From: JAJPKK01 sp963800215
GTDB taxonomy: Bacteria; Pseudomonadota; Alphaproteobacteria; Rhizobiales; Xanthobacteraceae
DNA: 64,000 bases
Reading direction: 5' to 3'
Assembly: GCA_963800215.1 (NCBI GenBank)
Contig: CAWCZY010000006.1
Span: 434,001 to 498,000, forward strand
The notes under the pieces were generated by a model. It saw only the letters and a program-made list of their open reading frames with translations. It had not been told where the DNA came from and did no database searches. Each line of letters begins with the position of its first letter. Within the stretch, counting starts at the first letter, position 1. The position numbers and the translations under genes were made by a program. Shown one piece after another: positions 45,059 to 56,508 of the stretch.

Positions 45059-45748
45059 CTACCCCGCGCCGGAGCGGCGGCCGCGGGGCTCGGGCTTGGC
45101 TTCGCCGCCGCCTTCGAGCCGCCTGTCGAGATAGCCCATCACCGAATTCATCAGCACGTCGATCTTGCCGTCGAAGAAATGATTGGCCGCCGGGACGATC
45201 TTCTGCTCGATGACGATGCCCTTCTGGGTCTTGAGCTTCTCCACCAGGCCGGTGACGTCCTTGTGCGGCACCACGGCGTCTTTTTCGCCGTGGATGATCA
45301 GGCCCGAGGACGGGCAGGGCGCCAGGAACGAGAAGTCGTAGAGATTGGCCGGCGGTGCGATCGAGATGAAGCCTTCGATTTCCGGCCGGCGCATCAGCAG
45401 CTGCATGCCGATCCAGGCGCCGAACGAGAAGCCGGCGATCCAGCAGTTGCGGGCCTCCGGGTTGATCGATTGCGCCCAGTCGAGCGCGGAGGCGGCGTCC
45501 GCCAGCTCGCCCTGGCCATGGTCGAAGGACCCCTGGCTGCGCCCGACCCCGCGGAAATTGAACCGCAGTACGGAAAAGTTGCGGTGCGCGAAGGCGTAAT
45601 AGAGCTGGTAGACGATCGGATGGTTCATCGTGCCGCCGAACTGCGGGTGCGGGTGCAGGATGATCGCGATCGGTGCGTTCCTGACCCGCGCCGGATGATA
45701 GCGGCCTTCTATCCGGCCGGCGGAGCCGGTGAAGATGATCTCAGGCAT
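45059..45748 (-). CDS. Alpha/beta hydrolase (small DLH/CocE-like family)
   Basis: The 229-residue product has HPHPQFGGTMNHPIVYQLYY, VLRFNFRGVGRSQGSFDHG and the nucleophile elbow IAGFSFGAWIG, with serine near residue 107. The acid-region GEKDAVVPH and catalytic-histidine ANHFFDGK complete the triad. It has no signal peptide and is cytoplasmic. Proteins of this type (COG2945-like) are esterases or peptidases of unknown substrate. It lies divergent from the SUF operon. Confidence 0.88.
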   Translation of the reverse strand: MPEIIFTGSAGRIEGRYHPARVRNAPIAIILHPHPQFGGTMNHPIVYQLYYAFAHRNFSVLRFNFRGVGRSQGSFDHGQGELADAASALDWAQSINPEARNCWIAGFSFGAWIGMQLLMRRPEIEGFISIAPPANLYDFSFLAPCPSSGLIIHGEKDAVVPHKDVTGLVEKLKTQKGIVIEQKIVPAANHFFDGKIDVLMNSVMGYLDRRLEGGGEAKPEPRGRRSGAG

Positions 45749-45843
45749 TGTTTTGACCTCAATGGCGGCGTTTGCATACCGCCGGGATCGGTTCCGACGG
45801 CTCTCCCAGTGCGCTTGACGCCAATGGCGCGCGCGCGTAACTG

Positions 45844-45861
45844 TTTAAAACCATTCTATTT
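45844..45861. promoter_or_regulatory. Possible Irr-type iron control element upstream of the SUF operon
   Basis: TTTAAAACCATTCTATTT resembles the imperfect TTTAGAA-NN-TTCTAAA palindrome bound by Irr in rhizobia, with two or three mismatches. It lies in the divergent region between the alpha/beta hydrolase and the SUF operon, about 160 bases before the first SUF gene. SUF operons in this order are iron-regulated. The match is by eye and may be chance, because the stretch is simply AT-rich. Confidence 0.3.
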
Positions 45862-46020
45862 TATCGGACGACGCCGGGCCAAAGCAGCAGGTGCGAGGGC
45901 AATCGAGCTGGTGTGGCGGATATTCTCTTGCACGATCAGGAGGATGAAAAGCAAGACTTTCGTGCGTCGGCCGGCGGGAATGGAACTTATCCGAAAATGA
46001 GCGTTTGGGCCTGACGGGTC

Positions 46021-47201
46021 ATGATCGAGCGAACCTATCTCGACTGGAATGCCACCGCTCCGCTGCGGCCGCGGGCGCGCGCCGCCGTCGTCGCGGCGCT
46101 GGACGACGCTCGGCAATCCGTCATCGGTCCATCGCGAGGGACGCACCGTCCGGCACCTGATCGAGCAGGCCCGCGAACGGGTGGCGGCGCTGGTCGGAGC
46201 GGAGCCCCGCAACGTCGTGTTCACCTCCGGCGCGACCGAAGCCAACATGCTGGCGCTGACGCCGGCCTTTGAAGCCGCCAAGGACAAGCCGCGCCGCTGC
46301 GAGCGCCTGTTGGTCTCGGCAATCGAGCACCCGTCGGTGCGCGGCGGCGGCCGTTTTCCTGCGGCCCGGGTTGACGAATTCGGCGTAACTGCGGACGGCG
46401 TCGTCGATCTTTCCGCCCTGCAGCGGCGGCTGACCGAGTGCGAACGGCAGGGCGCGCCATCGCCGCTGGTCTCGGTCATGGCGGCCAACAACGAGACCGG
46501 GGTGGTGCAGCCGATCAGGCAGATCGCGGCCATGGTGCATGAAGCGGGCGGGCTGCTGCATGTCGACGCGGTCCAGGTCGCCGGACGTATTCCAATCGAT
46601 ATCAATGAGATGGATGCTGATCTTCTATCGATTTCTGGGCACAAGATGGGCGGTCCCATGGGCGTCGGCGCCCTGGTGCGGCGCGCGTCCGCGCCGAACA
46701 TCACCGAGCCCCACATCAAGGGCGGCGGCCAGGAGCGCGGCGCCCGAGCCGGCACTGAAAACGTCCCGGGGATCACCGGTTTCGGCGCCGCGGCCGCTTG
46801 TGCCGCTGCAGAGCATGGCGGCCGATGCCGAACGGATGCGGATGCTGCGGGACCGCCTGGAAGCCGGCCTGAAGCGCGGACCAGCGGTGATCTTCGGCAC
46901 AGCGGCGAAGCGGCTGCCCAATACCAGCCTGTTCGCGGCACCCGGCATCAAGGCGGAAACCGTCCTGATCAATCTCGACCTCGGCGGCTTCGCGGTGTCT
47001 TCGGGGTCGGCCTGCTCGTCGGGCAAGGTCACGGGTTCCCACGTGCTTTCGGCGATGGGGATCGCCCCCGACCTCATTTCCGGGGCGATCCGGGTGAGCA
47101 TCGGGCCGACCACCAGCGAAAACGAGATCGATTTGTTCCTGGAGGCTTGGAGTAAGCTGGTTGCCGGCCTATCTAGGGATAAAGGCGGTCTTGCCGCTTA
47201 A
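46021..47201 (+). CDS. Cysteine desulfurase, NifS/IscS-like, first gene of the SUF operon (two frame disruptions)
   Basis: The gene starts MIERTYLDWNATAPLRPRA at 46021. An extra base near 46101-46110 breaks the frame before GNPSSVHREGRTVR, and another near 46814 lies within AAEMAADAERM. Between them are FTSGATEANMLAL, SVMAANNETGVVQPI and the PLP-lysine region LSISGHKMGGPMGVGAL; SSGSACSSGK with the active-site cysteine lies near residue 335. The corrected length is about 392 residues. The enzyme releases sulfur from cysteine as persulfide for Fe-S assembly. A separate SufS is encoded four genes later; two desulfurases in one SUF operon is common in alphaproteobacteria. Confidence 0.9.
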
Positions 47202-47299
47202 CCCCAATCCGATAAAGGTGATCTCCGAGACCGGGACGAACACACGATATCGCGTTACATCCAACCCGCGGTCCTTGAAACCGCAGCGGAGGGAATGAA

Positions 47300-48797
<1,498 letters not shown>

Positions 48798-48973
48798 GCA
48801 GCCGCGGGTCGTCTGGGACGTTCGAGCCGCGAAGGCGACAGCAGAATGGCGCGTTAACTGATCGCGCAGTCCAATCTTAGATGGCGAGATTCATAAGAAG
48901 TCTGTGACCAGACCGAAGCGGCGCACGGCGCCGCCGGGGTCGATGGCAGATGTAAGGAAAACAACAGTGAGTT

Positions 48974-49724
<751 letters not shown>

Positions 49725-49728
49725 CGCC

Positions 49729-51058
49729 ATGACGGCGGAAATCAGGCCGATCAGGACCGCGGCGGAAATCGGCCTTGCCGAGGCGTTCGCGGCGCTGCGC
49801 CCGCGGCTTGCCGGCAGCGCCGTCGCGGCGCGCCGCGAGGCGGCGTTCCGTCGCTTCGAGGCGGTCGGGCTGCCGCACCGCCGCGTCGAGGACTGGAAAT
49901 ACACCGATCTGCGCGCGCTGATGCGCGACGCCAAGCCGCTGGCCGCCCCGCCCGATGCGGCCGCGAAGGCGCGTGGCCGGCGCGGCCGGCGGCGTTCTGG
50001 CGGGGCTCGATGTCCGCCGCATCGTGTTCGTCGATGGCATGCTCGTTCCCGAACTCTCCGATCTCGCGCCCGAGCCGGGCTTGCGGATTTCCTCGCTTGC
50101 CGCCGCGCTCGGCCGCGGCGACGCGGCGCTCGATCGCGCGCCTCGGCGTCGGCCCGGCGGAGGGCGATGTCGCCTATGCCCTCAACACCGCCTTCATGGG
50201 CGACGGCGCCGTCATCGAGGTGGCGCCGGCGGCGCGCCCGGCGCGGCCCCTGCATCTCGTCTTCGCCTATGGGTCGGACCGCGCGGCGGCCGTCTTCACG
50301 CGCTCCCTCGTGGTGATCGGCGCCGGCGCCGGCCTCACTTTGTTCGAGAGCCATGACGGGCCCGACGGGGTCGACTACCAGGTCAACGCCGCGGTCGATC
50401 TCGTGCTCGGCGACCGCGCCGCATTCGACCACGTCAAGGTCGGCGCCGAGGGCCGCGACGCGCTCCATCTCTCGACGCTGAGCGCGACCGTCGGGCGCCG
50501 ATGCGCGGTTCGCCGACATGACCTTCACCACCGGCGGCAAGGTGGTGCGCAACCAGCTGTTCGTGCGCTGCGACGGCACCGGGTCGAGCCTCGCGATCAA
50601 CGGCGCGAGCCTCCTCAACGGCCGCCAGCATGCCGATACCACCATGCTGGTCGATCACGCGGCCGGCCATTGCCGGGGCCGCGAGGTCTTCAAGTCGGTG
50701 CTGGACGACGCGAGCCGCGGCGTGTTCCAGGGCAAGATCATCGTGCGCCACGGCGCCCAGAAGACCGATGCGCGGATGATGTCGCGGGCGCTGCTGCTCT
50801 CGGACGAGGCCGAAGTCCGACAACAAGCCGGAGCTCGAGATCTTCGCCGACGACGTGCAGTGCGGCCATGGCGCCACGTCCGGTGCGCTCGACGACAATC
50901 TCAAGTTCTACCTGATGGCGCGCGGCATTCCCGAGCGGGAGGCCGAGGCGCTGTTGATCCAGTCGTTCGTCGCGGAGGCGATCGAGGAGGTGGGGAACGA
51001 GGGCGTGCGCGACGCGCTCATCGAGGCGACGCGCGCCTGGCTGGCGGCGCGGCCATAG
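49729..51058 (+). CDS. sufD: Fe-S cluster assembly protein SufD (four frame disruptions)
   Basis: The product starts MTAEIRPIRTAAEIGLAEAF, with the SufD opening GLPHRRVEDWKYTDLRAL. Inserted bases near 49965-49974, 50133-50142, 50493-50495 and 50816-50818 each change the frame. The pieces VLAGLDVRRIVFVDGML, VAYALNTAFMGDGAVIEV, DMTFTTGGKVVRNQLFVRCD and IFADDVQCGHGATSGALDDN join in order into one protein of about 441 residues. Exactly four single insertions restore a length divisible by three. SufD pairs with SufB in the scaffold and helps acquire iron. Four random hits in one essential partner gene point to sequence quality, not decay. Confidence 0.92.
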
Positions 51059-51078
51059 ACAGGAGAGTTCGAGAGCCC

Positions 51079-52321
51079 ATGCACCCCGCACTGACCAACG
51101 GCAGCTACGACGTCGCCCGCGTGCGCGAGGACTTTCCGATCCTCGCGATGCCGGTCTACGGCAAGCCGCTCGTCTATCTCGACAACGCGGCTTCGGCGCA
51201 GAAGCCGAACCTGGTGCTCGACCGCATTCAGCAGGCCTACACCTCGGAATACGCCAACGTGCATCGCGGCCTGCATTTCCTCGCCAATGCCGCGACCGAG
51301 GCCTATGAGGGCGCGCGCGAGAAGGTGAGGGCCTTCGTCAATGCCGGCCGGCCCGAGGAGATCGTCTTCACCCGCAACGCCACCGAGGCGATCAACCTCG
51401 TCGCCTATACGTTCGGGCATCGAGCATGTGAAGGCGGGCGACGAGATCGTGCTCTCCATCATGGAGCATCACTCCAACATCGTGCCCTGGCATTTCCTGC
51501 GCGAACGCTACGGCGCGGTGATCAAATGGGCGCCGGTCGACGACGACGGCAATTTCCTCATGGAGGAGTTCGAGAAGCTCCTCACCGAGCGCACCAAGAT
51601 GGTCGCGATCACCCAGATGTCGAACATGCTCGGCACCATCGTCCCGGTGAAGGAGGTGGTGCGGCTCGCCCATGCCCGCGGCATTCCGGTGCTCATCGAC
51701 GGCAGCCAGGGCGCCGTCCATCTCGATGTCGACGTGGCCGACATCGATTGCGATTTCTACGTCTTCACCGGCCACAAGCTCTACGGCCCGACCGGCATCG
51801 GCGTGCTGTACGGCAAGTACGCCCATCTCGTCGCGATGCCGCCGTTCAACGGCGGCGGCGAGATGATCCGCGAGGTGTTCGAGGACCGCGTCACCTATGG
51901 CGATCCGCCCCACAAGTTCGAGGCCGGCACGCCGTCGATCGTCCAGGCGATCGGTCTCGGCGCGGCGATCGACTACGTCAATTCGATCGGGCGCGGCCCG
52001 ATCCGCACCCATGAGCGCGGGCTGCTCGCCTACGCGACCGACCGCCTGCGCGAGATCAATTCGCTGAGGATATTGGGCACCGCGCGCGACAAGGGTGCGA
52101 TCATCTCCTTCGAGATGAAGGGCGCCCATCCCCACGACATCGCCACCATCATCGACCGCTCCGGCGTGGCGGTGCGCGCCGGTACCCATTGCGTGATGCC
52201 GCTGCTCGCCCGGTTCGGTGCGACCGCGAGCTGCCGCGCCTCGTTCGCGCTGTACAATACGCGCGAGGAGGTCGACAGCCTTGCCATTGCACTGAGGAAA
52301 GCACAGGATTTCTTCACATGA
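51079..52321 (+). CDS. sufS: Cysteine desulfurase SufS (one frame disruption)
   Basis: The product of about 413 residues (corrected) starts MHPALTNGSYDVARVREDFP. Group II desulfurase features are YLDNAASAQKPNLVLDRI, NVHRGLHFLANAATEAYEGA, TRNATEAINLVAYTFG and IMEHHSNIVPWHF. The PLP-lysine region FYVFTGHKLYGPTGIGVLYG and the active-site cysteine segment VRAGTHCVMPLL follow. One extra G at 51415-51417 breaks the frame. SufS donates sulfur to the SufBC2D scaffold, usually through SufE or SufU, neither of which is here. Its stop overlaps the next start (ATGA). Confidence 0.95.
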
Positions 52322-52722
52322 GAGACGATGCAGGCGATACCGCGCCGGCCGCCGCGGCGTCGGGCGCTTCCGGGATGACGGCAACCCCGCCGGGGCAGGG
52401 CGGCGCGTCCGATGATGTTGCGCGTCTTACCGACGAGATCGTGACCGCACTCAAGACCGTCTACGACCCCGAGATCCCCGCCGACGTCTACGAACTCGGC
52501 CTGATCTACAAGATCGACATCGCCGACGATCGCTCCGTCAATGTCGACATGACCCTGACGACGCCGAACTGCCCGTCGGCCCAGGAATTGCCGACCATGG
52601 TGGAGAATGCCGTGGCGAGCGTTCCCGGCGTCGGGCCGGTCGCGGTCAAAGTGGTGTGGGAACCACCCTGGGAGCCGAGCCGGATGTCCGACGAGGCGCG
52701 GGTTGTATTGAACATGTGGTGA
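52318..52722 (+). CDS. sufT: SUF-associated DUF59/MIP18-family Fe-S assembly protein
   Basis: The 134-residue product has a Gly/Ala-rich leader of about 35 residues and then the DUF59 domain, with YDPEIPADVYELGLIYKID and TLTTPNCPSAQELPTMVENA, whose cysteine is the conserved one. VKVVWEPPWEPSRMSDEARV at the end is typical of SufT-like members. DUF59 proteins help mature or deliver Fe-S clusters. The ATGA overlap with sufS supports the start at 52318. Confidence 0.88.
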   Translation: MRDDAGDTAPAAAASGASGMTATPPGQGGASDDVARLTDEIVTALKTVYDPEIPADVYELGLIYKIDIADDRSVNVDMTLTTPNCPSAQELPTMVENAVASVPGVGPVAVKVVWEPPWEPSRMSDEARVVLNMW

Positions 52723-52811
52723 GTCATCGGTGTGATTCGCGCAGACCCGGTGGCGCACCTATATCGAGTTCATTGCCTCGGCCCTTGAAGCCGATGGAGA
52801 AGGAGACGCAA

Positions 52812-53201
52812 ATGGCCACACCACGGCCGAAACCTCAGGTGATGCGGCTGTCCGAGGCCGCGGCGCGCCGCATCCAGGACGTCATCGGCAAGGCCGACCG
52901 GCCCATCGCCGGGGTTCGCGTCGGCGTCAAGAACGGCGGCTGCGCCGGCATGTCCTACACCATGGAATATGCCGAGAGCGTCAATCCGCTCGACGAGGTG
53001 ATCGAGGATCGCGGCGTGCGGGTGCTGATCGACCCCAAGGCCGTGCTGTTCCTGCTCGGCACCGAGATGGATTTCAAGGTCGACAAGCTCACGTCGGGAT
53101 TCGTCTTCAACAACCCCAACCAGACCTCGGCCTGCGGCTGCGGCGAGTTGGTCGCGATCACCCCGGCAAGCCCGGAGGGGGAGTCGGCGCAGGCTGATTG
53201 A
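52812..53201 (+). CDS. sufA: A-type Fe-S carrier/scaffold SufA
   Basis: The 129-residue product carries the HesB/IscA fold, with the three conserved cysteines in VKNGGCAGMSYTMEY and TSACGCGELV. AGGAGACGCAA precedes the ATG at 52812; an in-frame ATG at 52794 lacks such a signal. SufA accepts clusters from the SufBCD scaffold and passes them to target enzymes. It closes the operon and is followed by a long hairpin. Confidence 0.93.
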   Translation: MATPRPKPQVMRLSEAAARRIQDVIGKADRPIAGVRVGVKNGGCAGMSYTMEYAESVNPLDEVIEDRGVRVLIDPKAVLFLLGTEMDFKVDKLTSGFVFNNPNQTSACGCGELVAITPASPEGESAQAD

Positions 53202-53212
53202 TGGGGCAGGGG

Positions 53213-53295
53213 TGTAGCCCGGATTGAGCGAAGCGAAATCCGGGTGCAAGAGGCCGGGCGCCTCCCGCATTTTGCTTAGCTCAACGCGGGCTACG
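53213..53295. repeat. Long GTAGCCCGGATT...CGGGCTAC hairpin repeat after sufA
   Basis: TGTAGCCCGGATTGAGCGAA starts the left arm and TTAGCTCAACGCGGGCTAC ends the right arm. AGCGAAGCGAAATCCGGG forms an inner stem. This motif is a widely seen proteobacterial intergenic repeat. It lies between the convergent sufA and rhlE genes, where it may end both transcripts. Confidence 0.7.
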
Positions 53296-53378
53296 GTCCT
53301 CGATCAGGATGGGAGGGTGTCCCAATAATCGAGATGGCCGGGACAAGCCCGACCATGGCCAAATCCGCGTCGTGACAA

Positions 53379-54855
53379 TCAGGCTTTGATGCTGCGGACC
53401 GGGCGGAACAGGAACGCCGGCAGATGCGCGACATCGGGCTCCTCGTCGTGCGGGCGCGCCGGCGGCTGCGGACGGCGCGGACGGGCATTCTCGATCGAGG
53501 CGACCTTGGCGGCGCGTTCCTGTGCGGGGCGTTCGGGGGCGGGCCGTTCTTGATGCGGTCCGCTCCTGATGCGCGTGCCCGTCGTGAGGCGGGCGCTTGT
53601 GTGAGGGGCGCTTTTGCGCGTGCTGTTTCTGGGCGGGACGTTCTTGCGGATGGCGGTCGTGATGGCCGCCGCGGCGGCGCGGCGTACGCGCGGTCTCTTC
53701 CTCGGCAAAGGCGGGTTCGTCCGCACCTCCCTCGGGAGCGTCGGCCCATGGAATCGGCTGACCGATCAGCTTCTCGATGGCGGTCACCGATTTCTGTTCG
53801 GCCGGCGCCACGATGGTGATGGCGACGCCGCTGCGTCCGGCGCGGCCGGTGCGGCCGATCCGGTGCACGTAGTCGTCGGCGTGATGGGGGACATCGAAAT
53901 TGAAGACGTGGCTGACGTCGGGAATGTCCAGTCCGCGCGCCGCCACGTCGGAGGCGACCAGGAGCGTGACTTCGTTCTTGCGGAACTGCTCCAGTGCCGC
54001 GGTCCGGGCCGACTGGTCCATGTCGCCGTGGAGCGCGACGGCGGAAAATCCGTGGCGCACCAGCGACCGATGCAACGTCGCGACCTCGCGCTTGCGGTTG
54101 CAGAAGATGATCGCGTTCTTCATCCCGACGGAGGCGCGGATGAGGCGGCGCAACGTCTGCCGCTTGTCGTGGGGCTCGCGGCCGGTCTTGACCAGGCTCT
54201 GGGCGGTGGTGGACACCGTGGACGCCGGACGCGAAACTTCGACGCGTACGGGGTTATGAAGGAATTGCTCGGTGATGCGCCGGATTTCCGGCGGCATGGT
54301 CGCGGTGAAGAACAGGGTCTGCCGGGTGAACGGCACCAGCTTGCAGATGCGCTCGATGTCGGGAATGAAACCCATGTCGAGCATGCGATCGGCTTCATCG
54401 ATGACGAGAAGCTCGACGCCCGACATCAAGAGCCGCCCGCGCTCGAAATGATCGAGCAGGCGGCCGGGGGTCGCGATCAGCACGTCAACGCCACGCACCA
54501 GCTTGGAGTCCTGGTCGTCGAACGAAACGCCGCCGATCAGGAGGGCGACGTTGAGCTTATGATTGACGCCGTATTTGACGAAGCTCTCCTCGACCTGGGC
54601 CGCGAGCTCGCGGGTGGGTTCGATGATGAGCGTGCGCGGCATGCGGGCGCGCGCACGGCCCTGCTCGAGCTTGGTCAGCATCGGAAGGACGAAGGCGGCG
54701 GTCTTTCCGGTGCCGGTCTGGGCGATGCCGAGCACGTCGCGCCGCGCCAGCACATGCGGAATCGCCTGGTCCTGAATGGGAGTGGGGCTAGTATAGCCGG
54801 CGGCTGCGACCGCAGCGAGAACCTTATCGGATAGACCGAGATGTGAAAACGTCAT
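53379..54855 (-). CDS. rhlE: DEAD-box RNA helicase RhlE (one frame disruption in the tail)
   Basis: The product starts MTFSHLGLSDKVLAAVAAAG. It has the Q motif TPIQDQAIP, motif I AQTGTGKTAAF, PTRELAAQ, motif II DEADRMLDMGF, motif III-like FTATMPPEI and motif VI HRIGRTGRAGR, all within residues 1-365. The basic tail of about 115 residues is full of HQERPAPERPAQ-type repeats; one inserted base near 53553-53560 shifts the frame there, and the natural ending DVAHLPAFLFRPVRSIKA stops at 53379. The corrected length is about 491 residues. RhlE remodels RNA in ribosome assembly or mRNA decay. Confidence 0.92.
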
Positions 54856-55210
54856 GAACCCTCATAGCACAACCGCCCCGGAGCTCAGGCCGCGCCGGAC
54901 ATGAATACGTGCGATGTGCGCGGGGTGTGGGCGGTCCGTTGAAGTGATCGGACCGAACGCGGCGAACATATGCGCGAGGCGCCGAAAGTCAATGGCCGGC
55001 GGTCCAATAAGTCGATTATCTCCCCGCAGGCCGCCCGCCGGCGGCTCTTTGTTGCACAAACGACAGGCGCTTGCGCCGATTTCCGGCGGGTTCGTGGCGG
55101 CGCCATGGCGGCGCGATGGACGGCGCGGCCTGGCGGCGGCCGGCGCGGGTTGATCGGTCGCACAAAGCCTGCCAAAAGAACCCGCGTTTCAGGGACCATG
55201 CCGGCGAATC
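54856..55210. promoter_or_regulatory. Divergent intergenic region between rhlE and a glycosyltransferase
   Basis: These 355 bases carry overlapping arginine-rich readings on both strands with no recognisable family, so I call no gene. The region must hold the promoters for rhlE and the glycosyltransferase. No clear operator or RNA structure is seen. Confidence 0.4.
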
Positions 55211-56383
55211 ATGACCGCCTTCCTTCTCCTGTGGCTCGGGGCGCAAGTCGTGTCGGTGATCGCCGTGCTCGGCTTCTGCGTCGGGCTCGGCCGGCCGGCG
55301 GCGCGCTTGCGCGAACCCGGGGTCGCCGTGATCGTCGCGGTCAAGGGGCGCAGCATCCAATTCGACCCGTTCGCGCAATCGCTGTTCGACCAGGACTATG
55401 CGAACTATCGCGTCATCTTCGCGGTGGAATCGGAACGCGATCCGGCGGTTGCCGCGATCGAGGCGTGGCGGCAGCGGTTCGGCGATCGCGTCGCCCTGGT
55501 CGTCGCCGGCCTTGCCGCCGACGAGGGACAAAAAACCGCTAATCTGCGCGCGGCGTTGTCCGGGCTGGCGCCGCGGGACGAGGTTCTCGTCTTCGCGGAT
55601 GCCGACATCGTGGTGGACCGCAACTGGATCAGCCACCTCGTTGCGCCGCTGGCGGCGGGCGACGCCGATGTCGTCACGGGCTTTACCTGGGTTGTGGTCG
55701 GCGATGGCCGCCCATCGACCTTTCTGCTGGCATCGATGTCGGCCGGCCTTTCGACGTTTCCCCGGTTACCATCTCTCAACGCGGTGTGGGGCGGCTCGAT
55801 GGCGCTGCTGCGCAAGACGTTCGAGGCGCTCGATGTCGCGCAGGCCTGGCGCGGCACCCTCAGCGACGACTTGCAGCTCACCGCGATCGCCCAGCGTGCC
55901 GGCTGCCGGATAAGGGCGCCGCGCGAGGTGCTGCCGCGCAGCTTCGTCCACACCGGCGGATTTGCGGGCGTCGCGGCCCAGGCGCGGCGCTGGTACATGC
56001 TGGTGCGCGTCTATGTGCCGATGACCTACACGCTGATGCTGGCGGGAACCACGTTTCTCGCCGCCGGCTGGCTCGCCGCCGTCGCCGGCGCGGCGATGGC
56101 CGATCCGGTGGCGCCGGCGGTCCTGGCGGCGGCGTTTGCCTGTGCGGTATTGCGCGACCTCGGCCGCGGCGTCCTCGTCGCGCGGCTATGGGGCCGTCCC
56201 GGCGTCGCGGAGAGCCGGGTGTTCCTGCTTTTAAATCCGCTGATCACCCCGTTCGCGGCCGTCTGCAATGCCGGCTTTGCGTGGTCGGCCCTGCTGATGC
56301 GCCGCACCACCTGGGCCGGCATTACCTACGAGCTGCGTGCACCCAAGCAGGTCAAGGTTCTGTCGCGGCGGACGGTAGGGTGA
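55211..56383 (+). CDS. GT21-like (ceramide glucosyltransferase type) membrane glycosyltransferase
   Basis: The 390-residue product has an N-terminal membrane helix and then a GT-A domain, with GVAVIVAVKGRSIQFDPF, EVLVFADADIVVDRNWI near 127, TLSDDLQLTAIAQRAG near 216 and QARRWYMLVRVYVP near 256. The D-D-D-(Q/R)xxRW pattern is that of ceramide glucosyltransferase and of HpnI-like enzymes. Three or four membrane helices end the protein. It would transfer a sugar to a lipid acceptor at the inner membrane; sphingolipid, hopanoid or other acceptor cannot be decided. No hopanoid genes adjoin it. Confidence 0.82.
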   Translation: MTAFLLLWLGAQVVSVIAVLGFCVGLGRPAARLREPGVAVIVAVKGRSIQFDPFAQSLFDQDYANYRVIFAVESERDPAVAAIEAWRQRFGDRVALVVAGLAADEGQKTANLRAALSGLAPRDEVLVFADADIVVDRNWISHLVAPLAAGDADVVTGFTWVVVGDGRPSTFLLASMSAGLSTFPRLPSLNAVWGGSMALLRKTFEALDVAQAWRGTLSDDLQLTAIAQRAGCRIRAPREVLPRSFVHTGGFAGVAAQARRWYMLVRVYVPMTYTLMLAGTTFLAAGWLAAVAGAAMADPVAPAVLAAAFACAVLRDLGRGVLVARLWGRPGVAESRVFLLLNPLITPFAAVCNAGFAWSALLMRRTTWAGITYELRAPKQVKVLSRRTVG

Positions 56384-56392
56384 AAACACGTG

Positions 56393-56500
56393 AGTCATTC
56401 CGGGGAGGTGCGAAGCACCGAACCCGGAATCCAGACGGCCTCGCCGCGGTCACGTCAGCCTGGATTCCGGGTTCGCGCTGACGCGCGCCCCGGAATGACC
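56393..56500. repeat. Long hairpin of the CATTCCGGG family
   Basis: GAGTCATTCCGGGGAG and CCCCGGAATGACCG form the outer stem. CGAACCCGGAATCCAG pairs with CTGGATTCCGGGTTCG in the middle. It lies between the convergent glycosyltransferase and haem-propeller genes and resembles the block at 31320-31403. Confidence 0.75.
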
Positions 56501-56508
56501 GCGTTTGT

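Noticed and set aside
45944..46000. An 18-codon leader peptide before the first SUF gene
   Set aside because: AGGAGG directly touches the ATG, leaving no spacer, and no attenuator structure follows.
49729..52321. Programmed frameshifting in sufD and sufS
   Set aside because: There are no slippery heptamers with downstream structure, and five separate +1 shifts in two genes that need a single continuous product is not a known strategy. Sequence error is simpler.
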